The notes below the pieces were generated by a model that was not told the DNA's origin, did no database searches, and worked only from the letters and a program-made list of their open reading frames with translations. Source: Limisphaerales bacterium (GTDB taxonomy: Bacteria; Verrucomicrobiota; Verrucomicrobiia; Limisphaerales; PALSA-1396). From it: a stretch of DNA of 11,568 bases. Below are positions 1-6,875 of this stretch, piece by piece. Location of the stretch: contig PLJQ01000006.1 in the NCBI GenBank assembly GCA_003140275.1, positions 13,008 to 24,575 of the forward strand. Direction: 5' to 3'. Position 1 is the first letter of the stretch; every line of letters starts with the position of its first letter. Both the position numbers and the translations under genes were made by a program.

Positions 1-689
1 TGCGCCGCTTTTTCAGCAGTGGAAAAGCAATCCTTGAGATCGGTGGCGACTGGACAAATCTCCGTGCGTTCGCCTTCCAAAACAATTTTTCGGTCTATGA
101 GAAATCGGAAGAAGAGCGCACGTCCGGCCATTGAAAGCACATCCAGCGCTTCCAACTTGCCTTTTCCATTCTCTGGCACAAAAGCATTTGTCGTTTGAGT
201 GAGCAGACCGAAAATTTCTTTGAATACATAATCTGAACCCTTCAGACGGCGATTTTCAGTGAAAGTGCCGTGAACCAAACTTTGGAAAAAAAGCGGCGCT
301 CGTTCGTCACCTTCCGCGATTGTTTCAATCGCCGCGGTACTGCCAGTTTCGTGAAAGCCGATCGGATGAATTTCGAGGTAACCGGCACGCACTACACCCA
401 GCCACGCGGGGTCGCTGCGATTGGCAAGTTGCTGCTGAAGTCGAACAAGTGCCGCGGAATCAGTCTGAACATCGCCGCATGAATCTACGAGGTAAAGCAG
501 TGCCGTGCCCTGATGTTCGATAACAGCAGTGACCTGTGCGGAAACATTCCGGCGGGGGAGAAGGTCAAGGTATTCTATCTGTGCCGACGAGGATAACGGT
601 TTATCCAGACGAATAAAATCCGTGCAACCGTAGGCCGCGAGGCGCTCTGCCAGCGGACGCGTATTGACGTTGGAAGATGCCGACGGCAT
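1..689 (-). CDS. Partial CDS, probable N-terminal part of a restriction/DNA-methylase-type protein
   Basis: The minus-strand frame is open from the ATG at 689-687 to the left edge, giving 229 codons with no stop; the C-terminus lies outside the window. The ATG overlaps the lexA stop by one base (TGATG), so the gene is probably translationally coupled to lexA and shares its SOS-controlled transcript. No Walker A motif or methylase catalytic motif is visible in the part present. The stretch around residues 185-205 (MAGRALFFRFLIDRKIV) resembles the helical 'LLFLRFLEDRG' segment found before the methylase domain of Eco57I-type restriction-methylases, and residues 97-110 (LANRSDPAWLGVVR) fit the preceding alpha/beta region. 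This family call rests on remembered pattern only. It is not an imuA homologue as far as can be seen, although imuA often follows lexA in other bacteria. The CDS itself is well supported; the function is tentative. Confidence 0.6.
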   Translation of the reverse strand, partial: MPSASSNVNTRPLAERLAAYGCTDFIRLDKPLSSSAQIEYLDLLPRRNVSAQVTAVIEHQGTALLYLVDSCGDVQTDSAALVRLQQQLANRSDPAWLGVVRAGYLEIHPIGFHETGSTAAIETIAEGDERAPLFFQSLVHGTFTENRRLKGSDYVFKEIFGLLTQTTNAFVPENGKGKLEALDVLSMAGRALFFRFLIDRKIVLEGERTEICPVATDLKDCFSTAEKAA

Positions 690-1303
690 CAGACAGCGCC
701 TCCATGTTTGCGGATAAGGCCGACATACTTGCCGAGAATGCGAAGCAAGCGCGACTCATCACGCCGAATGACAATGTCGCGGAAGGCCGGATTCGCTCCC
801 CGAAGGGTTACGGTTCCGTTGCGGCGATGAACGAACTTAAGCGTGGCGTCGTCGTCAAGAAGGATGGCAGCGATTTCTCCGTCGGTGACATCCTGCCGGC
901 GATTCACCACAGCGATGTCTCCGGGAAGAATCCCGACATTCTTCATACTGTCGCCTTTCACCCGCAGCGCAAACAACTCGCTGCCGCGAAACATCGAGGG
1001 TGACACAGGTAGGAACTCCTCGACGTCTTGCATCGCTTCTGCAGGATTGCCGGCGGCGATTCGTCCCAGGAGCGGGATGCCTGCGGGTGACACGATCAGT
1101 CGCAAACTGCGCGCCTTTCCCGGCTGGCGGGCCAGCATACCTTTGCGTTCCATCAGGCGGATGTGCGACCGCACGGAATTGACGCTGGCAAATTGAAAGC
1201 GATCCGCGATTTCCCGTTGCGTTGGCATCATACCCCGGCGCTGAAATTCTGCACCGAGAAATTCGGCAATCTCCTGCTGACGTGGAGTTGGGGCCGCTGA
1301 CAT
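689..1303 (-). CDS. lexA: LexA repressor, SOS response regulator
   Basis: This 204-residue protein is a full-length LexA (E. coli LexA has 202 residues). LexA represses DNA-damage genes and cleaves itself when RecA filaments form on single-stranded DNA. The N-terminal winged HTH covers about residues 1-70 and has the usual PTQREIADRF start and a recognition helix with SVNSVRSH. The self-cleavage site is Ala84-Gly85 (RIAAGNP). The catalytic serine is Ser119 in GDSM and the general base is Lys156 in DATLKF, so the autoprotease should work. The ATG at 1303 sits just after an SOS box, which supports this start and autoregulation. There is no clear Shine-Dalgarno sequence. The gene overlaps the next one downstream by one base, so the two form one operon. 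Confidence 0.96.
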   Translation of the reverse strand: MSAAPTPRQQEIAEFLGAEFQRRGMMPTQREIADRFQFASVNSVRSHIRLMERKGMLARQPGKARSLRLIVSPAGIPLLGRIAAGNPAEAMQDVEEFLPVSPSMFRGSELFALRVKGDSMKNVGILPGDIAVVNRRQDVTDGEIAAILLDDDATLKFVHRRNGTVTLRGANPAFRDIVIRRDESRLLRILGKYVGLIRKHGGAV

Positions 1304-1312
1304 ACACAGAGA

Positions 1313-1334
1313 ATACTGCTCAAAAAGGCAGTAT
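1313..1334. promoter_or_regulatory. SOS box (LexA operator) in front of lexA
   Basis: The site reads A-TACTG-N10-CAGTA-T, an inverted repeat with 6-bp perfect arms and a 10-bp centre. This is the CTG-N10-CAG architecture of gamma-proteobacterial LexA boxes. It lies 10-31 bp upstream of the lexA start codon, where LexA would block its own transcript. The centre is CTCAAAAAGG, only partly AT-rich. Position, symmetry and the neighbouring gene all agree. Confidence 0.9.
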
Positions 1335-1361
1335 CAAGCCATTATTTCGGCCAGCCCCGGT

Positions 1362-1372
1362 GCGAAATTCGC
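1362..1372. promoter_or_regulatory. Short palindrome upstream of lexA
   Basis: GCGAA-A-TTCGC is an 11-bp odd palindrome about 60 bp upstream of the lexA start, with a half copy (GCGAATT) roughly ten bases further upstream. It falls in the expected promoter region of the lexA operon and could be a second operator, or simply chance symmetry. No convincing -35/-10 pair was identified with it. Confidence 0.2.
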
Positions 1373-1696
1373 TGCCACCGTTGCGAATTATCGTGCCAAT
1401 CTTTTTTCCAATCATCCAGCGTTGGCGCAGTGATTTATAACCGTCCAACTCCCCACGTCTTCGGACCATGCGCATGAGTTAGCATGTGGGCAGACGCAAT
1501 TACGCCGTCACCAGTAAAGTAGGGCTTGTCCGCAAAACGCGCATTTTTGAAAACGGTCGAAAAAGTCCGGGGAGTTCGGAGCGCTTGGCGGCGGAAGGAC
1601 TGGCCGTTTTGATAATTCGAGGTTTGGTAACCGCTTTTTGTCCGGCGGTGGACACACTGCTTCCTTCGCGTTTGGCCGTTGGGGTCGCGCTTGTTT
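1373..1696. other. Gene-free stretch between lexA and transposase remnant
   Basis: No reading frame here is convincing. The short ORFs on both strands have low-complexity or arginine-rich translations typical of shadow frames. One minus-strand frame is open from about 1580 to a TAA at 1435-1437 and ends in TWGVGRL; it might be the tail of a gene destroyed by insertion, but it matches nothing recognised. The right-hand part (about 1560-1696) probably belongs to the non-coding end of the insertion element, although no terminal inverted repeat could be assigned. The left-hand part must contain the lexA promoter. Confidence 0.4.
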
Positions 1697-2401
1697 TTAA
1701 GCGGCTTGCGCCAGCGCTTGTTTTTGTTCCAGTCGCGCCAGCACCCACAGGTTGTGGGTCAAGACCTGCCAGCTCACCGCCATCTCCCGATGCTCAAATC
1801 CTTTGGCCCGTAACGGTCGCCCTAAAAATACGTTCTTGAATATCCCCATGCGCCCTTCGGTCTGGCTGCGCCGCCGTTGCAGTTGCGCAAAGCGTTCTTC
1901 TTCCATTCGCTCTTTGAGCCGCACCGGGTGCTTCGGACAGATCCCGTCGTAAATTTCCTTGGCGGCCAGCAACGCCTGGTTGGCCGCGCTGCAAAAGCCC
2001 CGATCCGTGCCCAGCGCTCGGATCACGCCGGGACCGTAAGCCGCCTCCATTCGCTGCAAACTTTGCGGCAGTTGCCGCAGGTCCGCCGGTGCGCTCTCGC
2101 GATACAATTGCCAGTCTACGATCACTCCGTCTTTTTGTTCCGCCAGCAACAGGGTGTTGCCAAATTCCACTTCCGCCCCGGCTTTGCCCCGCACGATCAC
2201 GCGCGTGTCGGTTTCATACAGGCTCAGGACCTTGTCGGCGTTGTTCACTTGGCGCTCGCCAATGATGCGTTCGTGCGCTTGCCTTTGCGCTTGGGGCAAG
2301 AGTGCCAGCACGCCGTCGAACCGCCGCAACACCACTTCGGCCTGCGGGCGGGTCCAGTCGGTTTGGCCATCGGCTATCCCATGAAAGAACGTCCACATCG
2401 C
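1697..2401 (-). pseudogene. 5'-truncated DDE transposase (ISNCY-like)
   Basis: This is the C-terminal part of an insertion-sequence transposase, about 235 residues, where full-length relatives normally exceed 400. The segment KVLSLYETDTRVIVRGKAGAEVEFGN carries the first acidic residue region (residues 119-143 of the fused frame). GTDRGF holds the second (D194) and QTEGRMGIFK the third (E243). The end KGFEHREMAVSWQVLTHNLWVLARL is typical of this group. The N-terminal DNA-binding part is missing and is replaced by unrelated sequence (see the DUF6884-like remnant), so the enzyme is presumably inactive. I favour the ISNCY/IS1202-like group from the KGK-A-x-VEFGN motif, but did not test this. No intact terminal repeats were found. 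Confidence 0.75.
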
Positions 2402-2584
2402 TGACAGGATGTACCACTCGTCAAAGCGTGATTCCGCGCAGGCACGGGCTTTTTCAAACAAGTCGGAAACGTACAACTCTCGTGCCGGGGATCTCTTCGA
2501 GAGCTTTGTGCTGGCCCTCTCTTCGTTACGGCGGAAGAGCGCGGCCAGTGTGTTGACGCTTCGACGATGTTGGGTGTCAGCCAC
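2399..2584 (-). pseudogene. Fragment of a DUF6884-like gene fused in frame to the transposase
   Basis: Read from a GTG at 2584, the frame that ends in the transposase begins with about 62 residues that do not belong to a transposase. Residues 31-62 (SPARELYVSDLFEKAR...DEWYILSA) match the remembered signature of DUF6884-type proteins, where 'PARELY-S-LF-KAR-YAE' leads to 'W-ILSAKHGLL'. The match stops just where HGLL is expected, at about position 2400, and transposase-like sequence takes over. The frame continues upstream of the GTG to a TAA near 2666-2668, so the true start is unclear and the region before residue 27 looks degenerate. The entry is best seen as the left remnant of a gene disrupted by the insertion element. 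The family name is from memory. Confidence 0.5.
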
Positions 2585-2780
2585 AAGTTTTCTTCGGACA
2601 TATTGCCCTGAACGGTTTTCTAAACCAGTCGAACTTATTGGCGCATCCAGCGACAGATGTTTCTTTTACGGCACTACGCGGAACCGCAAAGCATTCGCGA
2701 GAACGGTGAATGAGTTTAGGAAGGAAGCAGTTGGGAAATTGCCGAAGCGTTCGCTGTCTCCTTGAAGATTCGTGCGCTTT

Positions 2781-2811
2781 AAAAAGCGGCCTCCGTTTCC
2801 GAAGGCCGCTT
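2781..2811 (-). terminator. Rho-independent terminator of the enzyme operon
   Basis: Read on the minus strand, a 9-bp GC-rich stem (AAGCGGCCT pairing with AGGCCGCTT) closes a 10-base loop and runs into TTTTT. It begins 56 bp after the stop of the metallopeptidase-like gene and is the only strong terminator seen between there and the regulator gene at 7439. On the plus strand the tail is much weaker (TATTTAA). Confidence 0.85.
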
Positions 2812-2867
2812 ATTTAACTATGAAACAATTATCAGCGTCGCCTGGCGACGTTTGACAGCGTTCATGG

Positions 2868-3596
2868 TCAGACCTTTGCCGTGCTTTCCAGCCACAGGTC
2901 GCGCGGAGTGCGGCGGCGTTCACGGCGGCTGCCGACATGCGGACGCGGCATGAATTTTCCATCAACCCGCTGCGCCGTTTGCTGCTGCCAACCGCTGCCG
3001 GAAGCCACGTCGAAGTAACCGATGTAACCACCGGGGCGAAGGTCGAATGGCTTCTTGATGAGATTGCGGTAGTCGAACTGCGTTCCGTTTTTGGAGGAGG
3101 CTTCAAACCACGCGGGATAAACGAAGTCCGAGACGAGGACGCCGTTGATTTGATATCCATCGCCATCAGCTTCGCAGGCGTCGGCGGTTTCGTAGGCGAA
3201 AAGGCGGCCGGCGGTATTGCTATTCTGGACGAAGACGGAGAGGTTGATTTCTGGGTAGCCCAGCATTTCGAGCATTTCGTGGCTGGCAGTGACCGTCCAC
3301 TGACTATTGTATTCCTTGTCGGTGGCGGCAAAAATTTTGCCGATGGGCAGGCCGGTGTTGGTCACGTCGTGATAGCCAAGCGCACCAGCTTGGTCGCTGT
3401 TGTCCAGCACCACGAGCCACCATGATTTAGGGTCGGGTGTTTTGTTTTTGCGAACAAACGTCAGGTCGGCGTCAATGCCCCACGGAGGAGCAAAGTCGCG
3501 GTGAACCTGCGTTTGCAGGGCCGGAACGGCGGCGGCGACCTGGGCGTCCGTGAGGATGGTGCTTTGATTTAATATGCTGATTTGTATGGTTGCCAT
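2868..3596 (-). CDS. HExxE metallopeptidase-like protein
   Basis: This 242-residue protein has the core block WTVTASHEMLEMLGYPEI (residues 100-117), a zinc-peptidase-like HExxE motif preceded by the conserved-looking LDNSDQAGALGYHDVT segment. Downstream, ETADACEADGDGYQINGVLVSDFVYPAWFE (about residues 136-165) supplies acidic residues that could complete a metal site. I recognise this arrangement as a recurrent bacterial family usually left as hypothetical; the peptidase role is inferred from the motif. There is no signal peptide or membrane segment, so it would act in the cytoplasm or leave by a non-Sec route. The last 25 residues are strongly basic (GSRRERRRTPR). It is the last gene of the operon, 50 bp after the SGNH hydrolase gene and followed by an intrinsic terminator. 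There is no clear Shine-Dalgarno. Confidence 0.72.
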   Translation of the reverse strand: MATIQISILNQSTILTDAQVAAAVPALQTQVHRDFAPPWGIDADLTFVRKNKTPDPKSWWLVVLDNSDQAGALGYHDVTNTGLPIGKIFAATDKEYNSQWTVTASHEMLEMLGYPEINLSVFVQNSNTAGRLFAYETADACEADGDGYQINGVLVSDFVYPAWFEASSKNGTQFDYRNLIKKPFDLRPGGYIGYFDVASGSGWQQQTAQRVDGKFMPRPHVGSRRERRRTPRDLWLESTAKV

Positions 3597-3646
3597 GATG
3601 ATTTATTGGGTTGTGTGTTTATTGTTTTTTTGGCTTGGTTTGGAAA

Positions 3647-4624
3647 CTAAATGTTCACCTGCAAGGCGGCGTCTATCTTGTCCGCCAGAGTGCCAAAGCC
3701 GGAGTTGACGGGATGCAGTTCGTTGGCCCAGTCAGCTTCGGACTGCAACGTGCCGGTGAGGTTCACATGGAAAAGTTTTCCAGCATACACCGGTTGGGCT
3801 GCGAGACCATTGAGCATGGCGTTCAAGGAATCTATAAATTGTGCTGTGATGTCGTGGCGCACCTGCAAATCGGCGGGGGTGTTGTTCGGATAGTTCTTTT
3901 GGTTGAACGTCGGATCAAACCATGGCCCAACTTTCCAACCCAGAAATGAAATCACCCCGCGTCCGTCCGGGAAGGGGTAATCGTAGCCGTGCGTGAAAAT
4001 CTTGAATTTGGGATCCGCCGCAGCAGCAATCGCGGTCGAGATGAGATATTCGTAAGCTGCTTTGAACGTGCCGTTGACGACGCCATCAAGAACTTCCTGG
4101 TTGATGGACGACAGGCCAGACTTGGAATTGTTGATGAAGGGGAAAAATTCATCGCCCGCAATGTCGTTGCCGCCGGCGGAAAGCAGCAACGCCTGCGGTT
4201 TATCGTGCTGGATGCGATTAACAAGTTCGGCAATGCGCGAAGGGTCGTCCGACTGGAGCAGGCCAAAGGGCAGCCCGAACATCTCGCGCGGCACCGGGCC
4301 GTAAGCCTCGTCGTTCAGCGTCGAACCGGCCACGGCGATGTTGGTGATGGTGTGGCCGTGATTGGAGTGCAGGCAGTCAATCAAATCCGTGCCCAGTGGA
4401 TAGTCGAACCACGAATCGCCCTGCGCGAGAAGATTGAAGGTTCGTTTGGTCGGAGTTGCGGCGAGCATGGCGGCCAACGGTTTGGCCTGCGCGCCGCGTT
4501 GCGCCACGGGCACGGTGTTGTAACCGCGTACGGCCATGCGCGCGGCGTGAACCTGGTTCAAAAACTTCTTTTTGCTGCCAATTTCTTTTTTGATTGAGGC
4601 CAATGATCGGTTTTTTGTTTTCAT
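3647..4624 (-). CDS. SGNH/GDSL-family hydrolase
   Basis: This 325-residue protein has the four blocks of SGNH esterases/lipases: GDSWFDYP with nucleophile Ser71, Gly100 in NIAVAGSTLND, GGNDIAG with Asn153, and NELHPVNSGFG with His304. The residue two before the histidine is Glu302, where most members use Asp (DxxH). Such enzymes cleave carboxyl-ester or acetyl groups; the substrate cannot be told from sequence. There is no signal peptide: the N-terminus is lysine-rich (MKTKNRSLASIKKEIGSKKK) and helical. That is unusual for a family in which many members are exported. A weak Shine-Dalgarno (GGAG, 10 bases before ATG) supports the start. The gene sits 42 bp after the phosphorylase-like gene and 50 bp before the metallopeptidase-like gene, in one operon. 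Confidence 0.9.
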   Translation of the reverse strand: MKTKNRSLASIKKEIGSKKKFLNQVHAARMAVRGYNTVPVAQRGAQAKPLAAMLAATPTKRTFNLLAQGDSWFDYPLGTDLIDCLHSNHGHTITNIAVAGSTLNDEAYGPVPREMFGLPFGLLQSDDPSRIAELVNRIQHDKPQALLLSAGGNDIAGDEFFPFINNSKSGLSSINQEVLDGVVNGTFKAAYEYLISTAIAAAADPKFKIFTHGYDYPFPDGRGVISFLGWKVGPWFDPTFNQKNYPNNTPADLQVRHDITAQFIDSLNAMLNGLAAQPVYAGKLFHVNLTGTLQSEADWANELHPVNSGFGTLADKIDAALQVNI

Positions 4625-4666
4625 AGTTTTTCAGCTCCGGTTCTGTTTGGTTAAAATGATAAGCTG

Positions 4667-5785
4667 TCAGTTGATTATGGAGTCTATGATTGCCCATGAG
4701 GCGATGACGCTGGCCGCGCTCGTGAAGACACCATAGTCGCTGTAAATTCTGTCCGACAGGTCGCCGGCAGTCTTGATGTCGTTGGTCGGATTTGGAATCT
4801 GCGGATCGGAGGCATTTCTGATGGCAAACCATTTGGTATTGGGATCGCCATGCATCACATTGCCGACCATCGCGTCGCCCATGTCGCAGGCAAGACCCAA
4901 ACCTTGCAGCTTGTAAGTATTCTGCGAGTCATCAAACGCGAAGAAATCGGTGGTGACAATGGCATTCGTGGCCGCCGACCAGATTTTCGGAACCGCACGC
5001 GGATTATATTCGTGTATCCACGTGGCATTGACACTGGTGAGCGCGGGTATGATGGCCGTCAAAGCCTTTGCTGGCACGGGCGTGGTTTTGTAACTATCGG
5101 CGTTGCACGGATACTTCGTCTTGTCCGCGAACTGTTCCTTGCCCGGGAGTTTCGGGCAGTAAAACTTCGTCAACCCGGCAATGACCACATCACCCAAGGC
5201 GACCTCGGTTCCAATTCCTCCGCCAGTGCCGGCGGTGATGAAGATTTTTGGCTGAATGGTTTGGAGCAATTCATCCATGAGTTTGCGATAGGGTATGGCG
5301 GGGCCATCGTGATCCAAATGCAGGCCGGATTTGAACAGCAGCACCTTCGCCTTGCCAATCGTGCAAGGGAAATACAGGCCGAGACTGTGATAATAGCGCG
5401 CGTCCTTGGTGGTGGCGTTGAAAGGAGCCTTGCCACCGGTGACCAGCGGAATGTAAGCGGCGATATTATGCCGATACTCATACCATGCCGAGGTTGGGTA
5501 GCCCGGCGTGAACATTGTCGCCAGCGCCGCCGCCGCCGCCGAAGTGTAAGTGACGACCACGGCATCGTAGCCCTTGAACTTAGTCAGGTCATCGGTTTCC
5601 GCCGGGGCGGTTTTTAACGGTGCGGGTTTTGGCTGGCTGGCGGCAGGCCAGGGAACGGGACTCGGCAGACGGTCGCTGGTTTTTGCGATGAGCGCCGCTT
5701 TGACGCCCGCCGCTTTGAACCGTTCCTGCAGCTTTTCCGGGTTGAAGTTTAGACGTAGATCAGTTGTATCAATTTTATTTGCCAT
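4667..5785 (-). CDS. Purine-nucleoside-phosphorylase/MTAN-superfamily protein
   Basis: This 372-residue protein (start chosen at ATG 5785) belongs to the nucleoside phosphorylase/nucleosidase superfamily. The evidence is the glycine-rich phosphate or ribose-site block TAGTGGGIGTEVALGDVVIA (about residues 184-203), the ACDMGDAMVGNV block (about 299-310) and IRNASDPQI (about 322-330), whose Asp327 matches the purine-contacting Asp of the family. In canonical nucleosidases the second block reads 'MExA'; here the Glu position is Gly followed by Asp, so activity may differ. The first 70 residues are an extra segment ending in a proline/alanine-rich linker, before the Rossmann-like start GYDAVVVTYTS. 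It has no signal peptide. A longer start at 5866 is possible but adds low-quality sequence. Related domains act as nucleotide-depleting effectors in some phage-defence systems; that role is only a possibility here. Confidence 0.83.
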   Translation of the reverse strand: MANKIDTTDLRLNFNPEKLQERFKAAGVKAALIAKTSDRLPSPVPWPAASQPKPAPLKTAPAETDDLTKFKGYDAVVVTYTSAAAAALATMFTPGYPTSAWYEYRHNIAAYIPLVTGGKAPFNATTKDARYYHSLGLYFPCTIGKAKVLLFKSGLHLDHDGPAIPYRKLMDELLQTIQPKIFITAGTGGGIGTEVALGDVVIAGLTKFYCPKLPGKEQFADKTKYPCNADSYKTTPVPAKALTAIIPALTSVNATWIHEYNPRAVPKIWSAATNAIVTTDFFAFDDSQNTYKLQGLGLACDMGDAMVGNVMHGDPNTKWFAIRNASDPQIPNPTNDIKTAGDLSDRIYSDYGVFTSAASVIASWAIIDSIIN

Positions 5786-5912
5786 AGGTTTTTTGAGAGG
5801 TTGGTTGATAATGATTATGGCTGCGGTGTCGCGGGCGTTGCAGGCGGCGCATTGTGAAGGCGTCAATGCGGCAAAACTGAATTTACCGCAGAAGTCTCTT
5901 CTTCAAGAACGC

Positions 5913-6431
5913 TTAAAGCCCCGCTTGTTTTTCCGCGTAGCGATTTACCGCCTTTCCGAGTTCTTTGAACAAATCCGGCACTGCTTTCACAAGGTCAGCC
6001 ATCGCTTCGTGTGAGGCTGTGATGAGTTTTAAGTCCAGTTCATTTGCCAAAATGTGCTGGTGCTTTCTAATTTTCTTAGCAATGCAATGGCGTTGTTTGC
6101 GAAGTTTTTTAAGCGCCGTTCGACGATGCTGCTGTGCAGTGTGATGGTCGCCGAACATTGAATTCCAATTGTCGTAAATTTCCTTGAACCCCTCCAATTC
6201 TTTCCAAATTGAACGAGTCCAAAAACTGCCGTCAGGAATTGAAGTTGCCGAGTTGACTACCTTGTCCAAAGCGCGCTTCACTTCTTTGCAATGACCTTCA
6301 ATTAGGCCGGTTCGTTCGGCAGAGACCAAATCGTCCAGCAAATTTGGCAATAAATCTGAACGCAAACAGTTGAGGTGCCATACTGTAGTGCCGCGTTCGT
6401 TGTGCTCTAATCCGTTTTTGTGTGCGTTCAT
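5913..6431 (-). CDS. Hypothetical helical protein
   Basis: This 172-residue ORF is not recognised. It is predicted by eye to be almost all helical, with a basic, histidine-rich central part (HRRTALKKLRKQRHCIAKKIRKHQH, about residues 101-125). No signal peptide, membrane segment or catalytic motif is visible. Base composition is more AT-rich than the enzyme genes that follow (a sampled 60-base line is about 38% GC). It lies 127 bp upstream of the phosphorylase-like gene on the same strand, and begins 15 bp after the end of the broken small gene. It has no Shine-Dalgarno. Its place in the operon suggests a partner of the enzymes, but no function can be assigned. Confidence 0.6.
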   Translation of the reverse strand: MNAHKNGLEHNERGTTVWHLNCLRSDLLPNLLDDLVSAERTGLIEGHCKEVKRALDKVVNSATSIPDGSFWTRSIWKELEGFKEIYDNWNSMFGDHHTAQQHRRTALKKLRKQRHCIAKKIRKHQHILANELDLKLITASHEAMADLVKAVPDLFKELGKAVNRYAEKQAGL

Positions 6432-6446
6432 AAAAGTTTTTAAGAT

Positions 6447-6732
6447 TCAATTCATTTTGTTGGCGACGTTTGCGGCGCGGACTGCTAGTGCCGACGGGCG
6501 GAAAGGTGTTCAGACGGAATTGGTTGCGGATGCCGGTGTTGGCGGGATTGCTGACGGGCCATTGCAGGTCGGCGGCGTTTTGAATGGTCAGCAGCCGTTC
6601 ATATAAATCGGCGGCGTCGGTGTTCTACGTGTTGGTGGTCACTTTCACGCCGCCTTTGTCAAGTTGTTGCGTCTGCTCGACGGTGCCGAAATTCCCGCGC
6701 ACGACCACAAAGAGCGGGATGTGATTGCTCAT
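6447..6732 (-). pseudogene. Broken small gene (in-frame TAG plus frameshift)
   Basis: From an ATG at 6732, seven bases after the small upstream ORF, the frame reads 35 plausible codons (start MSNHIPLFVVVRGNFG), hits TAG at 6625-6627, and then continues open with coding-like sequence (TDAADLYERLLTIQNAADLQ). Near 6480-6495 the coding signal moves by one base to a frame ending SALAVRAANVANKMN and a TGA at 6447-6449, just before the next gene. Two lesions in one short gene point to a pseudogene of about 94 codons. Alternatives are assembly or sequencing errors, or readthrough of the TAG. No family is recognised. Confidence 0.5.
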
Positions 6733-6740
6733 AGGTGATG

Positions 6741-6845
6741 TTAAATGCCTTTCATAGCCGGTTGGCCGATAACGCTGGCCTCCTCCGTGAGGTCGTGCAG
6801 CACGTCCAACGCTACGTTTTGGTCTTTCATTTGATTTTTCTTCAT
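6741..6845 (-). CDS. Small ORF, 34 residues, possible peptide or leader gene
   Basis: ATG at 6845 (MKKNQMKDQN...) to TAA at 6741-6743. It lies 30 bp after the regulator gene and 8 bp before the broken small gene, all on the same strand, which is operon-like spacing. The peptide is acidic in the middle (DVLHDLTEEASVIGQ) and ends in PAMKGI; it has no cysteine, no signal peptide and no membrane segment. There is no Shine-Dalgarno, but most genes here lack one. It could be a real small protein, a leader peptide, or the 5' end of the broken gene that follows. No homologue is recognised. Confidence 0.4.
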   Translation of the reverse strand: MKKNQMKDQNVALDVLHDLTEEASVIGQPAMKGI

Positions 6846-6875
6846 TGGTTGATTTGTTATCACAATTTCAGCGCT

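Noticed and set aside
677..1307. Several ORFs overlapping lexA on both strands (for example 677-1003 plus and 855-1307 minus)
   Set aside because: They are shadow frames of lexA, with no domain and atypical composition.
1435..1580. Minus-strand open frame ending in PKTWGVGRL
   Set aside because: No start codon, family or ribosome site could be identified; mentioned only as possible gene debris.
2409..2765. 118-codon plus-strand ORF opposite the transposase fusion
   Set aside because: Serine/arginine-rich translation with no recognisable motif, largely antisense to the better-supported minus-strand frame.
2818..2865. 15-codon ORF between the metallopeptidase-like gene and the terminator (MNAVKRRQATLIIVS)
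   Set aside because: Spacing is good but it is too short to support without conservation data.
3989..4597. 202-codon plus-strand ORF opposite the SGNH hydrolase
   Set aside because: Antisense shadow; the minus strand carries all catalytic blocks of the family.
4850..5617. 255-codon plus-strand ORF opposite the PNP-like gene
   Set aside because: Long because of the GC-rich antisense frame; arginine/glycine-rich with no domain.
5786..5866. 27-codon N-terminal extension of the PNP-like protein from an ATG at 5866
   Set aside because: The added residues (with AAIIIINQ) look like translated spacer; the ATG at 5785 gives a protein start (MANKIDTTDL) more like its neighbours. Neither start has a Shine-Dalgarno, so this is a judgement.
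6851..6866. Lac-operator-like sequence (TTGTGATAACAA) between the regulator and the small ORF
   Set aside because: Only four-base arms pair and no LacI-type gene is nearby; chance similarity is more likely.
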